Positions 20,561 to 33,290 are shown, counted from the first letter of the stretch. The stretch is DNA of 64,000 nt from Nemophila menziesii (GCA_029959085.1 JARWIR010000017.1:24665507-24729506), one strand, 5' to 3'. The notes: a model not told the origin generated them from the letters alone. Translations and numbers: made by a program.

Positions 20561-22560
20561 ATCAAGCGTACATCATCGCAATTCTAGAGCAAATTTATCG
20601 CGATAACGCGAAGGTTCAGCCGCACCCTATCTTGGGTATTGATACTGCGAGGCAATAAGCTCGAGAGTACATTTTCTTTCTTCCTCAGATTTTCATCTCA
20701 TTATATCTAGTATATGTGTTTAGTTGTGCATTTTTAAATTTTTATTTTCTATCGAGTATGTGTCAAGTCGTGGGGGCACGACACATTTTTAAGTTGGGGT
20801 GTGGGGATTCTTTGTTCCTCATTCCCATTTAATGTGTTTAGGTAAAATTTACAAAATTTAGTAATGTATATTGTAAGGAATTAGGTGTCGAATGTGTAAA
20901 ATAACCAGAAAGCATAAACCTTAGTAAATTAATAATAGTTAAGTACGTAGTATGTTTATGAAGTAGTTATATTGTATGTTTTGAATATTAACATGAAAAC
21001 ATACCATGAGAGTAAAGAAAGGATTAGTAAGTAACGCGGTAGAAGTAAGTTTGAACTTAGGGAGAATGAGTGGTGTGTGGAACGTGATATCTGAACTAGT
21101 TGCAGACGCATTTAATGAATGTGTTAAAGGTGAGAAAGTAATGAAATTACATAGTTAGGAAAGTGATTAAAGTGGTTCTTTGGTAATCCATTTGCTTCCT
21201 TTAACTTGCTAACCAAATATAATTGTTATATCATTCTTAACCCCTTCTAACCTATAAGTCTTCTCTTTGTAGCTACATTATAAGTCATATCTCACGGATT
21301 ATAGAACTTTTCTATATGACTCGCACTCAAATCGCTATACTAAGACACTTTTCTTTAGAGCTTGGATTTAGGGTGGTGGATACAATTATGTGATACACTT
21401 AGGTAGGTTTTTGAGCTTGTATGTATATGTGTTGTGTTGATGATGCACTCTTATTATAAACTTTTGTCACTTGTATTGAAAATAAAAATGATGAAAGAAG
21501 TAGCATGACATCTCACATCAAAAAGAGTGTCATTGCTAACTTGCAAAAGAAAAAAAAATTGAATGGAAAAAAGAATTGAAAGAAAAGGACTGGCAAAGTG
21601 GAAATCTTATGTAATTATTGAAAAATTGTAATTGGATTTATTGGGGGTACTTGTTAAGTGCATCAATTGGGTCGAGTGAGAACATATTTGATTGTAAATC
21701 AAATTGTAAGGTGAATCATGGATGGCTAGTGGGGAGAGATACAAAAGTTCACTCTACATTATCCAAATATACGATCATAACATCTCGCAACCAACATTAC
21801 AACCTTAAAGACCTTATAAATCTTACCTATGTGATCTAGAAACGATTGAATTGATAGAGAGTAGTTAAGTGAACCACTGGATACTATGTTAGGATCGAGG
21901 AACAACCTATAGCCACCATATCGTACTAAGTGAAAAATCTAATATTCTTGCATTGCGAAATTACACCATGTTGATTATCTGTTTGATAAGTGTATGTATG
22001 ATTTAGTTTGTAGATACTATTACATGAATCTCATTCTTACTTGACTTAGTTGATAGAGACTTTCCTAGTTTAGTTCTTATTTCTTATTTTGTCAGGACGA
22101 CAAAAATTTAAGTTGGTGGTATTGATGTCTTTATTTATGTTATAGATTAATCTAGTCATGAGACATCAATTTGGGGTTATATTGTGCTTAGTTGATGGAA
22201 TTTTCCCTAATTATTGATAGTTTCTCGTTTTTTTCTAGTTTTGGAGAATTGTTACATTTAGAGCTATTTGTGCGTAATTTGTGTGTTAAGTGTACAACTC
22301 TTAGGTACTTGGATGCTACTAGATACCAAAACAAGGATAAAAGTCAAATGAATAAGGTCAAATGGAAGTCAAGAAGGAAAAGGACCAAGAAGCCACTTTG
22401 TGAAAGTGAAAGCAAATGTCGTCCAGATTTAGAAAGTGACTTGTTCGAGTTACCACGCAAGATTGATGAAGGAGAAAACTTCTCGGGTTCATCCCTTCGA
22501 ATCAGGAAGCTCGAGAAGCAGCAAGAAGGCCGAGAATTCTCTCCATGGATTTCGGCCAAG
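20560..22560 (+). mobile_element. decayed Athila-like Ty3/gypsy 3' end (internal region and LTR start)
   Basis: Two blocks resemble the intact Athila tail at 58-62 kb read on the opposite strand: GTCGTGGGGGCACGACAC then TTTTTAAGTTGGGG (20770-20815), and GGACGACAAAAATTTAAGTTGG then a TGATGTCT LTR start (TG at 22123). After the second polypurine-like tract the TGATGTCT start matches the LTR start of the element at 59898. No coding capacity remains; the 127-codon frame at 22192-22575 is unassigned. The LTR is probably truncated where LINE-like sequence begins at about 22580. Confidence 0.6.
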
Positions 22561-23467
22561 GCCTTCCCACCTTGAGGGGGAGGCTTCGGTCCATAAAGTC
22601 GGTAATACTTGTGCTAAATTTGCAAATCTTAGTGCATTTTACATTCCAATCGAGGCTAAAACAAGATTTTTAAAAACTTGTGGGAAATTTGATATGCAGA
22701 TAGTGGAGAAAATATGGGATGAACTTGTGATACATCAAATGTTTGATGAAATGTCTCAACCAAATTCTGTGGGGAAAAGGTGACAAAGGAGAATTTTGTT
22801 GAAGGCTATTGTGCATCAAAGAATGTGGTTAATGGAGGGCGTTAAATGGCCACAGGGGGACCCGTGAATTTGACCGGGAACCTTGCTGGCGATGCAAATA
22901 GTTCGGTAGAAGCCACTCAACTAAAGAGGAAGAGTGAAATTGGATTATAAAAATGTGATTACGAATAATCGTGAAATTTCGGTTGGAAAGAAATTAGAAT
23001 ACTTTGAACCCGTTGAGGAGGAAATGTTACCACTATTGGAGAGTGACATGTTGACCGTTGAGTAAGCGTTTGGGTTTTCACTCATTGGGTACGTGGTCGG
23101 GAAGAAGTCATTGGATATGGAGGATATTAGGAGAATCATGAGGGAATGGAAGGTTGTGTGCAAAGTGAGAAGACACCCTATTGGTTGGATTGTGCTTAAG
23201 TTCGATAAAGATGGGGATATGAAGAGTATACTCACAAATGGTTCTTTCGTTTCTTATGGGAGGTTACTTTTGCTTAATGAAATTCCAAAAAATGTCAACT
23301 ATGGGCACCTTGAGATCAATAAGATACTGGCATGAATTATCCTTCAGAATCTAATGATACAAGTTCGTACTTTATAGGGGTTAGCAAAATTTATTTCACA
23401 AGTAGGTAAACCTATTCAAACCGATGAACTTACTATTGATAGTAAGAATATTAACTATGCTATAGAC

Positions 23468-23798
23468 CAGGGCCGGTCCTGGGCATAGGCCCAGGAGGCA
23501 ACCGCCTTGGGCCCCCAAAAATTTGGTATTTTCAAGGGGCCCGTTTTGAAAAAAATAAATATTTATACGTATATATAGTTATATATTTGAATTCAGTAAA
23601 ATAGCTTGAATCGTAAGTTAGCTTATTGGTAAAGTGATATATTTTGTTATGAGAGATTCAAGGTTCGATTCTCATCTCTTAATAATTTTTTTATATAAAA
23701 AGTTTTCGATTTTTTTTATAATTATTTTTAATATAAATATATAGGGGCCCCTATTACAAAATTCGCCTTGGGCCCCAAATATGTCAGGACCGGCCCTG
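23468..23798. mobile_element. hAT MITE with 8-bp target-site duplication
   Basis: Perfect 14-bp terminal inverted repeats CAGGGCCGGTCCTG (start) and CAGGACCGGCCCTG (end) flanked by the 8-bp duplication CTATAGAC (23460-23467 and 23799-23806). Removing it restores the LINE ORF1 reading frame. The subterminal regions are GC-rich GGGCCCC tracts and the interior is AT-rich. An internal tRNA-like pair of boxes is present at 23619-23629 and 23662-23672. Confidence 0.93.
23619..23672 (+). promoter_or_regulatory. tRNA-like A and B boxes inside the hAT MITE
   Basis: TAGCTTATTGG (23619-23629) fits the Pol III A-box consensus and GGTTCGATTCT (23662-23672) fits the B box, with about 32 nt between. The surrounding sequence does not fold as a complete tRNA by eye. 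It may be a captured SINE head or a tRNA fragment. Confidence 0.5.
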
Positions 23799-24420
23799 CT
23801 ATAGACCTTGTGGAATTGGATTTGAGTAACGAGCGTAAAAATATGGTGGAATTTGTATCGTATAAGGAAAAGAAACATTGGGTTAGAGTGGAGTACGAAA
23901 TCTACCCATGTGTTATTCGAAATGCAAAAAAATTTGCCATTTGAAGAGTAAGTGTTTCTATGTTTTTGACAAAAATGTTCGGAAGAGAAAGAACTCGGTT
24001 ATGAGGGATTTGGTGAAGGGGAAAGATGCACTAAATTTGTAGGGAGTGCAATTTTCAAAAAAAATTAGGTAATCTTTTTAAAATAAAATGCAAAAATTCC
24101 AGCTCCCTAATTAATGGACTAAGAGGTGCTGGTTTATTGAGTAGCAACTCTAAGGGAATGGTTAGTGATTCGGTCATATTAGCTGCTGACGTGAGCATGA
24201 CAAAAAAAACTACGGATCGTGTGGATTCTTCATTACACCAGGCCATTCCAGTAAGTTGTTTTAATACTCAAGTACAGCATCCGAGAAAAGGAAGCTGATT
24301 ATGTGCAAAAGGCAGCAGTGACACACTCTACAGTTGCAGCAGCTCAAGTGCACTCAGCTACAGGTCATGAACACGAAATAAATATTACCGTTAATACTGA
24401 AAAAAGTAAAAATCTACAGG

Positions 24421-25005
24421 TAGGGCTACAAATGAACCGATTCTCTCACCAAAGGCTCGAGTTTGAGTTTTCTAAGGGTTTGTTTGAGTTCGGCTCGTTA
24501 CTTAAACAAGCCAAGCTCAAGCTTTAAATTCAAGCTCGTTTACTAAATGAGACAAACTCAAACCTATATAAGCTCGACTCGTTAAACTCGTGAATAGTTT
24601 GGTAAGGGTTCGGTAAGAGCTCGTTAATAGGCTTGGTAGATACATTCAATTAAAAGTATATATATATATATATATACACAAAAAGTCAAAACTACGTAAA
24701 ACTTTTGTATATGTAATTAATCGTAACTAAAATATTTTATATTTAATAAGTATTTTTTTATATCTAATAAATACACTTCTAGTATCTAGGGCTGCAAATG
24801 AACCGATACTCTCACCAAGGGCTCGAGTTTGAGTTCGCCAAGGGTTTGTTTGAGTTCGGCTCATTAGTTAACAAACCAAGATCAAGAAAGCTAAAGTTCG
24901 GTTCGGTTCTTATCAAACTCAAACCAGTCTCAAGCTCACTAATATATTAGCAAACAAACTCAAGAAAGCTAAAGTTCGGCTCGGTTCGGTTCGTTTGCAG
25001 CCCTA
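24421..25005. mobile_element. foldback/MITE-like repeat with TAGGGCTRCAAAYGAACC ends
   Basis: Starts TAGGGCTACAAATGAACC at 24421 and ends GGTTCGTTTGCAGCCCTA at 25005, which is the inverted form. A second copy of the left end starts at 24787 (TAGGGCTGCAAATGAACCGA), so either two elements are joined or one carries an internal repeat of about 220 bp. Both copies share GGCTCGAGTTTGAGTT and AAGGGTTTGTTTGAGTTCGG. It interrupts the LINE ORF1 remnant. Confidence 0.65.
24655..24682. repeat. AT dinucleotide microsatellite
   Basis: An (AT)n run of roughly 11 units, inside the foldback repeat. Confidence 0.8.
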
Positions 25006-27170
25006 CAGCAGCTACTGGAACTAGGAGTCCCGCACAGCTGCTATAGTGCTATTCTCGGACTCAAAAGCTGCTGCATATTTCGATTTAAATTATTCGACGG
25101 CCATTTCAAGTGGAGGTTATGTTAAAAAAATGAATGGTGGTTTGGATACTTTGTGTAGTTCGGGTCATTCAAAATACCCGAGTAATTCTAATATACGGAT
25201 TTTGTGGGTGGATTGATGAGTAAAAAGTTAGATTTGGTGGACGAGTGTCTTACGGAAGAACCATTCCAATTGGTTATTAGCAAAAGAACAAAGAGACGTG
25301 AAGCGAGTAATGTGAAACTAATACTTGCTAGAAAAGAATATGCTAAACAAAATAGGAGACATTGGAGAGCAAAGGGCATGAGTCTTAGAAGCGCGAATAA
25401 TGGAAACCCTCCCAAACTTTTTAATGATTACCACAAAAGAAATGCGAGAGTTTCTTCTCTACCCATAAAGAGGCGAGGTGTAGTTAATCTTATTAGGAAG
25501 AAAAACATTGATATTTTGGATATTTTGGAGACGAAGAGTAACAATAATAAAGTGGAGAAGTTTTTTAGTACAATGCTTAGAGGTTGGGATTATATTGATA
25601 ATTTTGATCTTGTCGAGTATGGGAGGATTTTTGTTGTTTGTGACCCGGATAAAATGGAAGATGAGATTTTCGCTAAGACGCCTCAAGCTATCCATTGCAA
25701 AGTTATGTGTAAGGTAACTTCTATTAGCCTTCATAGTTCTTTTATCTATATGTTTAATGATAAAAAAATTAAGAAGGGGTTGTGGAGGGATTTTATTGAT
25801 CATGCTTCTACTTTTGATGATCCATGGATTCTCTTGGGTGATTTTAATTTTATTCTTGCTCAGAATGAAGGGATATATGGGAAGAATGTTAACTTGGGGG
25901 ACTATGATGAATTTGTGGATTGTTGGGGTTGAAGTATGTGCAATTTTCGGGGAAATTCCTTACTTGGGACAATAATATTTGATATGATCGTGCGTTGAGT
26001 AATCGGAGATTTAAAACTTTGGATCATTATGTTTATGCGGAATTCTTGCCGAAGTCTAGTGTTTCCGATCACTCTTCTTGTATAGTTTCACTTTAAAGAG
26101 AATTACTCCTTTAAGATTCTTTAGCATGTGAGTGGAGCATGCAGAACGGTGGAAAGTGGATGGAATATGAGTCTCATTTTGGGCAAGAAGCAATATATTC
26201 TATGTCAAAAACTACGAGCTTTGAAGCTCGATTTACAAAAATCAACCAGGAGCATCTTTCACATTTTTCTGAGAGAGCTAAGAAGGCGAGAGAAAACTTT
26301 GAAGTTTACTAAGTTGGTTTTCAACAAAACTTGGGTAATGATGTTCATTTTGAGGAGTTAGTTGGGATTCGGGAAAAGGCGAGGTCTCTTGAAAAGGCCA
26401 AAATTAGCTTTCTCCAACAAAAAACTAAGCTCAGTGATACGTTTAAAAGTGAAAGATGCTTTAACTTTTTCATGATATCATGAAGAGTAAATAAACTTGG
26501 CTTCTAGCTCTTACAATCATGATAAGTCATTAAAAAAAATTGTGTGGAATTTAAAAGCATCGCCTAAAGTTAGAAACTTTGTGTGAAAAGCTTGTAAAAT
26601 CCTGCTTCCAACTGAACAAAACCTTTATAACAGAAAATATTCAACTAGTAATACTTGCAAAATTTGTAATAATAACCCTGAATCACTGGAATGTTTGTTA
26701 TTTTCATGCCCAAAAACTAAGACAACTTGGTTTGGATGCCCTTTAACCTTAAGACTTGCAATACCTGTATAGGTAGGTCTGATGATTGACTATCCTTTAT
26801 GGATAAGAAATTAATAAAACCTATAATGAGAAAGTCATTATACTTATATATGTTTGTATTGTGGCTTGGAATATTTGGAAACAAATAAATGATCTCATTA
26901 TTAATTGGAAAGATTATGACCCTAGAAATATTATTGAACGGGCATATTTTTGGTAGCAAGAATAATTTTGTACTTACTTCCCTAAATTTATGTATGTCCT
27001 TTACAAGAAATGAAATTCACAACAATAGGGGCGGGAATCTACTCTTAGTGAACCTAACAACATTACACTTGAAAATGCTACTTATAACAAAAATATATCT
27101 AAAAAATACCAAAAGATAGTAATAAGAACAAATGGAGGAAACCCCCACCTAATATAATTAAAATAAACTA

Positions 27171-28061
27171 TGATTGAGTTAGCTCAACTAGTCAGGGTCT
27201 TATTATTTTTTCTACACTTAAAAGGGTGTGAGCTGAGAGCTACAGGGATGAATTCTCTCCCTAAACATGAGTAACCTGATTCTGATTACATAGAGGTATG
27301 TATGGCGAGGCGTGCATATTTCTTGTGGTATGTGCAAATAACCATCCATGTACCAAAAAGAAAAATCAGTTGTTATGCTTCATTTAATAGTAAATGTGAA
27401 ACAATCTCGTGTTTCACCAGAAACTCAAAAACAAACTTTTGGAAACTGAAACAAATTTTTGTGCAATAGAAAAAAAAAATTAAAACTAAAGCAATGGGGA
27501 TTCTAAAGGCAACTCAAATAATAACAATATACCCAAGTTATATGGTCATCATTGCAAATAATTATGAGATAATAATAAAATTTCTTTTAGAAACAATTTC
27601 GTTCATATTTTGAACATTTGTAATATTATTAAGTAAATTTATTTTGTTACCAAAGTATGTAATTCTATCTACTCCGAATTACCAAACAAAAGTTATTAGA
27701 CAAATTGTTTTAAGAGCATATGTAAAACAAAGGTTATTAGACAAATTGTTTTAGGAAATCTCTTTTATCATACGCGTATAATATATACGAGTAATATCCA
27801 ATAATATGATGTCATGTGCCTGATTGATTTACTAGATTAATGTAATTTCTTTAATTAAGCAATATTGATTTGTCTTTAATAACCTTGCTTAATTTATGGG
27901 TATTTCATTCCATAATTTAATTTTACTTCCTCCAATAAATTTAAATTTATGAATTACACTCCTACCCATTTAGTCTTATATATTAATTCAACTTGTAACA
28001 TATATTTTGAAAAATATACTTAATAATAAATTATAGAAAATTGTACTTAAACTAAATAATA
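27171..28061. other. AT-rich intergenic
   Basis: Very AT-rich with no open frame. A TAGCTCAACTAG A-box-like word at about 27180 could be a SINE trace. A short direct repeat, CAAAAGTTATTAGACAAATTGTTTTA / CAAAGGTTATTAGACAAATTG, is present at about 27685 and 27725. Confidence 0.5.
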
Positions 28062-30267
28062 TTAATGAAAGAATTACGAATCGTAGAAAAAAGATTGCAA
28101 ACCGTTAAAGAGGGAATTACGAATCGTTAAAGAAGGAATAACGAACCGTTAAAGAGGGAATTACGAACCGTTAAAGAAGGAATAACGAACCGTTAATGAA
28201 AGAATAATGAACCGTTAAAGAAGGAATAACGAACCGTTAATGAAGGAATAACGAACTGTTAATGAAGGAATAACGAACCGTTAATGAAGAACTAACGAAC
28301 CGTTAAAGAAGGAATAACGAACCGTTAATGAAGGAATTACGGACCGTTAAAGAAGGAATAACGAACCGTTCATGAAGGAATAACGAACCGTTAATGAAAG
28401 AGAAATAATGAACCGTTAAAGAAGGAATAACGAACGGTTAAAGAAGGAATAACGAATCGTTAAAGAAGAAATAACGAATCGTTAATAAAGGAATTACGAA
28501 CGGTTAAAGAAGGAATAACGAACCGTTAATGACGGAATAACGAACCGTTAATGAAGGAATAACGAACCGTTAATGAAGGAATAACGAACCTTTAAAGAAG
28601 GAATAACAAACGGTTAAAGAAGGAATAACGAACCGTTAAAGAAGGAATTACGAACCGTTAATGAAGGAATAACGAATCGTTAAAGAAGGAATTACGAACC
28701 GTTAATGAAGGAATTACGAACGGGTAAAGAAGGAATTACGAACGGGTAAAGAAGGAATTACTAACTGTCAAAGAAGGAATTACAAACCGTTAATGAAGGA
28801 ATAACGAACCGTTAATGAAGGAATAACGAACCGTTAATGAAGAAATAATGAATCGTTAATGAAGGAATTACGAACGGTTAATGAAGGAATTACGAACGGT
28901 TAATGAAGAAATAACGAACCGTTAATGAAGGAATAACGAACCGTTAATGAAGGAATAACGTACCGTCAATGAAGGAATAACGTACCGTTAAAGAAGGAAT
29001 TACGAACTATTAAAGAAGGAATAACACACGGTTAAAGAAGGAATAAACCAACGGTTAAAGAAGAAATAACGAATCGTTAAAGAAGGAATAACGAACCGTT
29101 AATGAAGGAATTACGGACGGTTAAAGAAGGAATAACGAACCGTTAAGGAAGGAATAACGAACCGCTAAAGAAGGAATAACGAACCGTTAATGAAGGAATA
29201 ACAAACCGTTAATAAAGTAATAACGAACCGTTAAAGAAGGAATAACGAACGGTTAAAGAAAGAATAACGAACAGTTAAAGAAGGAATAACGAAACATTAA
29301 AGAAGGAATAATAAACCGTTAAAGAAGGAATAACGAACCGTTAATGAAGGAATTACGAACGGTTGAAGAAGAAATAACGAACCGTTAATGAAGGAATAAC
29401 GAACCGTTAAGGAAGGAATAACGGACTGTTAATGAAGGAATAACGAACCGTTAATGAAGGAATAACTAACTGTTAATGAAGGAATAAGGAACCGTTAAAG
29501 AAGGAATAACAAACGGTTAAAGAAGGAATAACGAACCGTTAAAGAATGAATTACGAACCGCTAATGAAGGAATTACAAACCTTTAAAGAAGGAATTACGA
29601 ACCGTTAATGAAGGAATTACGAACGGTTAATGGTTGATGAAGGAATTACGAACGATTAATGAAGGAATTACGAAAAGTTAATGAAGGAATTACAAACGGG
29701 TAAAGAAGGAATTACTAACTGTTAAAGAAGGAATAACGAACCGTTAATGAAGAAATAACGAACCGTTAATGAAGGAATTATTAACGATTAATGAAGGAAT
29801 TACGAACGGTTAATGAAAGATTAACGAACCGTTAATGAAGGAATAACGAACCGTTAACGAAGGAATTATGAACTGTTAATGAAGGAATGACAAACCGTTA
29901 AAGAAGGAATTACGAACTGTTAAAGAAGGAATTACAAACCGTTAAAGAAAGAATTACGCAGTGTTAATGAAGGAATTACAAACTGCAAAGGAAGGAATTA
30001 CGAACCGTAAAAGAAGGAATTACGAACGGTGAAAAAAGGAATTATGAACCGTGAAAAAAGGAATTATGAATTGTAAGAGAAGGAATTATGAACTTTAAAA
30101 GAATGAATTACGTAGTGTTAATGAAGGAATTACGAACTGTTAAAGAATGAACCATGAAGTGTAAAAGAAGGAATTACGATCCGTAAAAGAAGCAAACTAT
30201 AAAAAAAAGAATTATGAACCGTAAAAGAAAGAATTATAAACCGTAAAGAAGGAACTACTAACTGTAA
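28062..30267. repeat. 22-bp minisatellite, about 100 units
   Basis: Head-to-tail array of a unit close to GAAGGAATAACGAACCGTTAAT (split here only as a consensus of 22 bp). Variants alternate AATAACG/AATTACG and TTAATGA/TTAAAGA. Units drift toward the right end, where GTAAAAGAAGGAATTA forms dominate (about 29930-30260), and the array fades into single-copy DNA. Every unit contains TAA in one plus-strand frame, so it is not coding. No terminal repeats are seen. Confidence 0.95.
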
Positions 30268-30650
30268 ACTCCGATCAATTGAATGAGATGTAAACTATGA
30301 ATTGGCCTTGCGGAATAGAATCAGGAAGATGATAGTCGCACGCTTCTTCTTTTAGGTTTTGTAAGCAAAATTCTAGATTTGCAGCAAAGAAGATGCTTTT
30401 TCTATGAAGAATTTTCAATTTTTTGGATTAAAATAACAAAACTTAAACTCTCATCAGGGGTTTTTCCCGAATGTTCTTTATCTACGGTACATGTTTTTTT
30501 CTTTATTTTTTGTTTGAATGCTTCTGCAGGCTAAGCGTGGGTAGATGGAGAATTATATTCTATTTTTATTTTGTTTTTTTATTTATTTTTATTTTGATTT
30601 AGTTATTAATATTTATTATATATTTTTACAATATAATTAAGTAAAAGATC
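30268..30650. other. intergenic
   Basis: AT-rich sequence between the minisatellite and a SINE-like segment. I see no gene or bounded repeat. Confidence 0.5.
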
Positions 30651-30654
30651 AATA

Positions 30655-30733
30655 GTTGGTCTAGTGGTTAGGTTACTTCGCAAAGACCAAGAGGTCTTCG
30701 GATCAAATCCTTTTGGAGTCAAAATGATTCTAA
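30655..30733 (+). mobile_element. tRNA-derived SINE-like head
   Basis: TGGTCTAGTGG (30657-30667) is an A-box and GGATCAAATCC (30700-30710) a B-box, with a spacing normal for tRNA-derived SINEs. A GACCAAGAGGTC hairpin lies between them. No poly(A) or T tail with duplicated flanks is clear. Confidence 0.55.
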
Positions 30734-30895
30734 ATCCAAAGTGGCTCTCATATATATTCAAAAAAAATATTAATATCATAGGTATTTAAGTCTATAGATA
30801 AGTCCAAAAATGGTATCCAAAGTGGCTCTCATATATATTCAAAAAAAATATTAATATCATAGGTATTTAAGTCTATAGATAAGTCCAAAAATGGT
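30734..30895. repeat. 81-bp perfect tandem duplication
   Basis: Copies at 30734-30814 and 30815-30895 (ATCCAAAGTGGCTCTCATAT ... AAGTCCAAAAATGGT) look identical by eye, so the duplication is recent. It lies between the SINE-like segment and a LINE ORF1 remnant. Confidence 0.9.
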
Positions 30896-30914
30896 GTTAA
30901 GAACTCTGTGAATC

Positions 30915-31470
30915 ACACAACCTTGTGGGTGCAACTATTGGGAACACCGATTAACTTATTACCCAGAAATGCATTAAGAAGCTAATGAGTTACATTGAGG
31001 AATTACACAAAGTTGAATTACCATCATTAACGATAACTCAATGACTCGAGTGCAACCTGATTGGAATCTTACTAAATCCATCATCTCGAGTATCAATTAC
31101 GGGGAAAATGAAGCATTTCAAGTCTGGATAAAGTTTAGATATGAGAATATCGGGCAAGTTTGTTATAGATGCAGACTGTTTGACCACGAGTAGAGTAACT
31201 ATGGAATAAGAAAATGGAACCACACAATGATCTATAAAGCAAAGAATTATTTCATTGTTGGGAAGTTTATTTATGGTGTTAAAAAAGTGTTTCAAATTAA
31301 GTTAAGAACTCAAAAATGACTAAACCCAACTCGGCGTTAATGATTTCGCCGATTAACGATGAAGGACATGTATCGGTTACTAACGACAGCTCCACTATGA
31401 GAGTGGAGGTCAAGCCAAAAGAAAATTTCAAATTTAATGTTAATGGTGCGAGTGGTGGTAAAAATGACAA
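30915..31470 (+). pseudogene. LINE ORF1 remnant (DUF4283/CCHC)
   Basis: Broken frames match ORF1 of the complete LINE at 18131-20008: LGTPINLLPRNAL corresponds to TGTPISILSENCL, and VQPDWNL...WIKFRYENIGQVCY corresponds to VRVDWNL...WINFKYENIGQVCY. The zinc knuckle is CYRCRLFDHE followed by a stop. It belongs to the same LINE family but is old. Confidence 0.75.
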
Positions 31471-32251
31471 ATAATGGTACAAAAGAGGACAACAATGAGG
31501 GTATAATCTATTATTGAGAATGATAAGGTTAAGAAGATGGAGGTAAGGAAATAAAGAAAAAGAAATAGTTGATATGGCAACCTATTTGGTTAAGAAATTA
31601 AATAACCCACCACCCCGTATTTTTTATTTTATTTTTGTTCAAACTCCCACCACCCCGTATGAAGATATAGCCTTTGGGTCATTTCCGAGCCAGTAATTAT
31701 TTCTTCTCAACCCAGCCTAAAGGTTTCTATTTCCCCAGTTATTTACACTGAACCCAAACCAACATATTATTAGCTATGACGCCACCACTTTAGTATTGGC
31801 TATTTTCTTTTGTAATTTGTTTTATTAATGAAAATGTTTAGGAGAAAAAAGAAAATTATTTTTTCTTCTTACTCAACTATTTGTTAGCCTTAGACGAGTA
31901 AACTTCTTTTCATATCTATGATTTGTTTTCAAAAACAAACTATCTTCGTTACTGGTGAATAATCTTCTAGTAATGAACTAGTTTGTAATTACACGAGTCG
32001 TAACAAAATTAGCACTAATCAAACTCCAACTACAATGGACAGAAAAATTAACAATTAACTCTTACACATGATTAACTTTGAAAAGATCACATCCACCATG
32101 ATTAACAACCACATTGATCCAAAAAGTGAAAAACCCAGATGAACAATCGAGAAAGCAACAGAGATTTGTATTACTTCAAACATGTATTCAGAAATTACAA
32201 TCAGGGCTCAGAACCTAAAAACAGATCTACAATTGCTAGAATCTGAATAAT
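31471..32251. other. intergenic, 3' flank of histone H4
   Basis: Two copies of CCCACCACCCCGTAT occur about 40 bp apart (31607 and 31648). The part from about 32150 to 32251 is the likely 3' UTR of the H4 gene. No other feature is recognised. Confidence 0.5.
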
Positions 32252-32558
<307 letters not shown>

Positions 32559-32559
32559 C

Positions 32560-32800
32560 TAAACTGATAGTTTGGGGAAGATTGAGAAGAAATGGGTACT
32601 GATGTTGTGATTTGTGAATACTGGAGGGAATTGTGTAGTGTATATATACGTCGGTGGAAGTAATTCTCCTGTGGCTAATCGAATAAATTGGACCGTTCGA
32701 TTTCATACTTAATCGACGGCTTACAGTAATCTATCCGCGTGAGTAACAAACTGTGATACGATCCGTCTATAGAAATAATCGACGGTTGATAGGTGTGTAT
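32560..32800 (-). promoter_or_regulatory. histone H4 promoter
   Basis: On the minus strand there is a TATA box (TATATATA at about 32641-32648), two CCGTCGATT elements (32711-32719 and 32777-32785), and a CGCGGAT octamer core (32733-32739). CCGTCG and the CGCGGATC octamer are the standard S-phase and meristem elements of plant H4 promoters. Their presence fits a formerly expressed gene. Confidence 0.75.
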
Positions 32801-33290
32801 TACTCTTGTTGCGGATTGTACTCTTGGATGAGCGGGCCTAACATGGAAATAAAAGAATCATTTGTTACATTTTTTTTTTTACACAAACATTTGTTACTTG
32901 AGTCATAATTTCTAACTACAGAATTAAAACAGGCGGACGGCAAAAAATTATTGTTAATTATATTTTAAGTTTTTTTTTTGACAAGTAGAGACAAAAAAGA
33001 AAATCTCGCGAGCTAATATCAAAAGAATTATTTCATATTTAGGCCTAAAAAAAAATGCTTTTAAGTTTAGGTTTCTTAAATAAGTTTTCCAAATTTAGGC
33101 CTACTACCATTTATATTCTTTACTTTTAATTAAAAAAAAAATAATTTAAAACTGCCCACCACCCCGTACCAAACTACCCTATTACCTGCAACAACAAAAA
33201 AATTAAAAATCATTTTAACAGAAACACTCTCTCTCCCACACTCACTCACACACTCTCTCTCTATGCTTTCTCTTTGTCTAAGAAAACCCT
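32800..33290. other. intergenic, left flank of the MULE gene unit
   Basis: AT-rich with several homopolymer runs. A third CCCACCACCCCGTA word occurs at 33156. A CT-rich leader-like stretch (ACTCTCTCTC...) begins at about 33220. The left end of the MULE was not found, and no long terminal inverted repeat is visible. Confidence 0.4.

Larger units (their letters stand above)
22580..27170 (+). pseudogene. decayed LINE (ORF1 and ORF2 remnants)
   Basis: Scattered plus-strand pieces follow LINE order. About 22600-22790 is an ORF1 N-terminal remnant. 23093-23335 has DUF4283-like IGWIVLKFDKDGDMKSILTN then GSFVSYGRLLLLNEIP. About 23375-23940, broken by a hAT MITE, has GKPIQTDELT and WVRVEYEIYPC. 25204-25932 is an ORF1 tail followed by an endonuclease remnant (IDILDILETKSNNNKVEKFF, PWILLGDFNFILAQNEG). 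About 26500-26760 is a zf-RVT remnant (CKICNNNPESLECLLFSCPK). Many stops and frameshifts are present. It is interrupted by 23468-23798 and 24421-25005. Confidence 0.75.

Noticed and set aside
28062..30267. CRISPR-like array
   Set aside because: Units are contiguous 22-bp tandem repeats with no unique spacers, in a plant genome.
30655..30733. A functional tRNA gene
   Set aside because: A and B boxes are present, but the acceptor stem and anticodon arm do not pair into a full cloverleaf.
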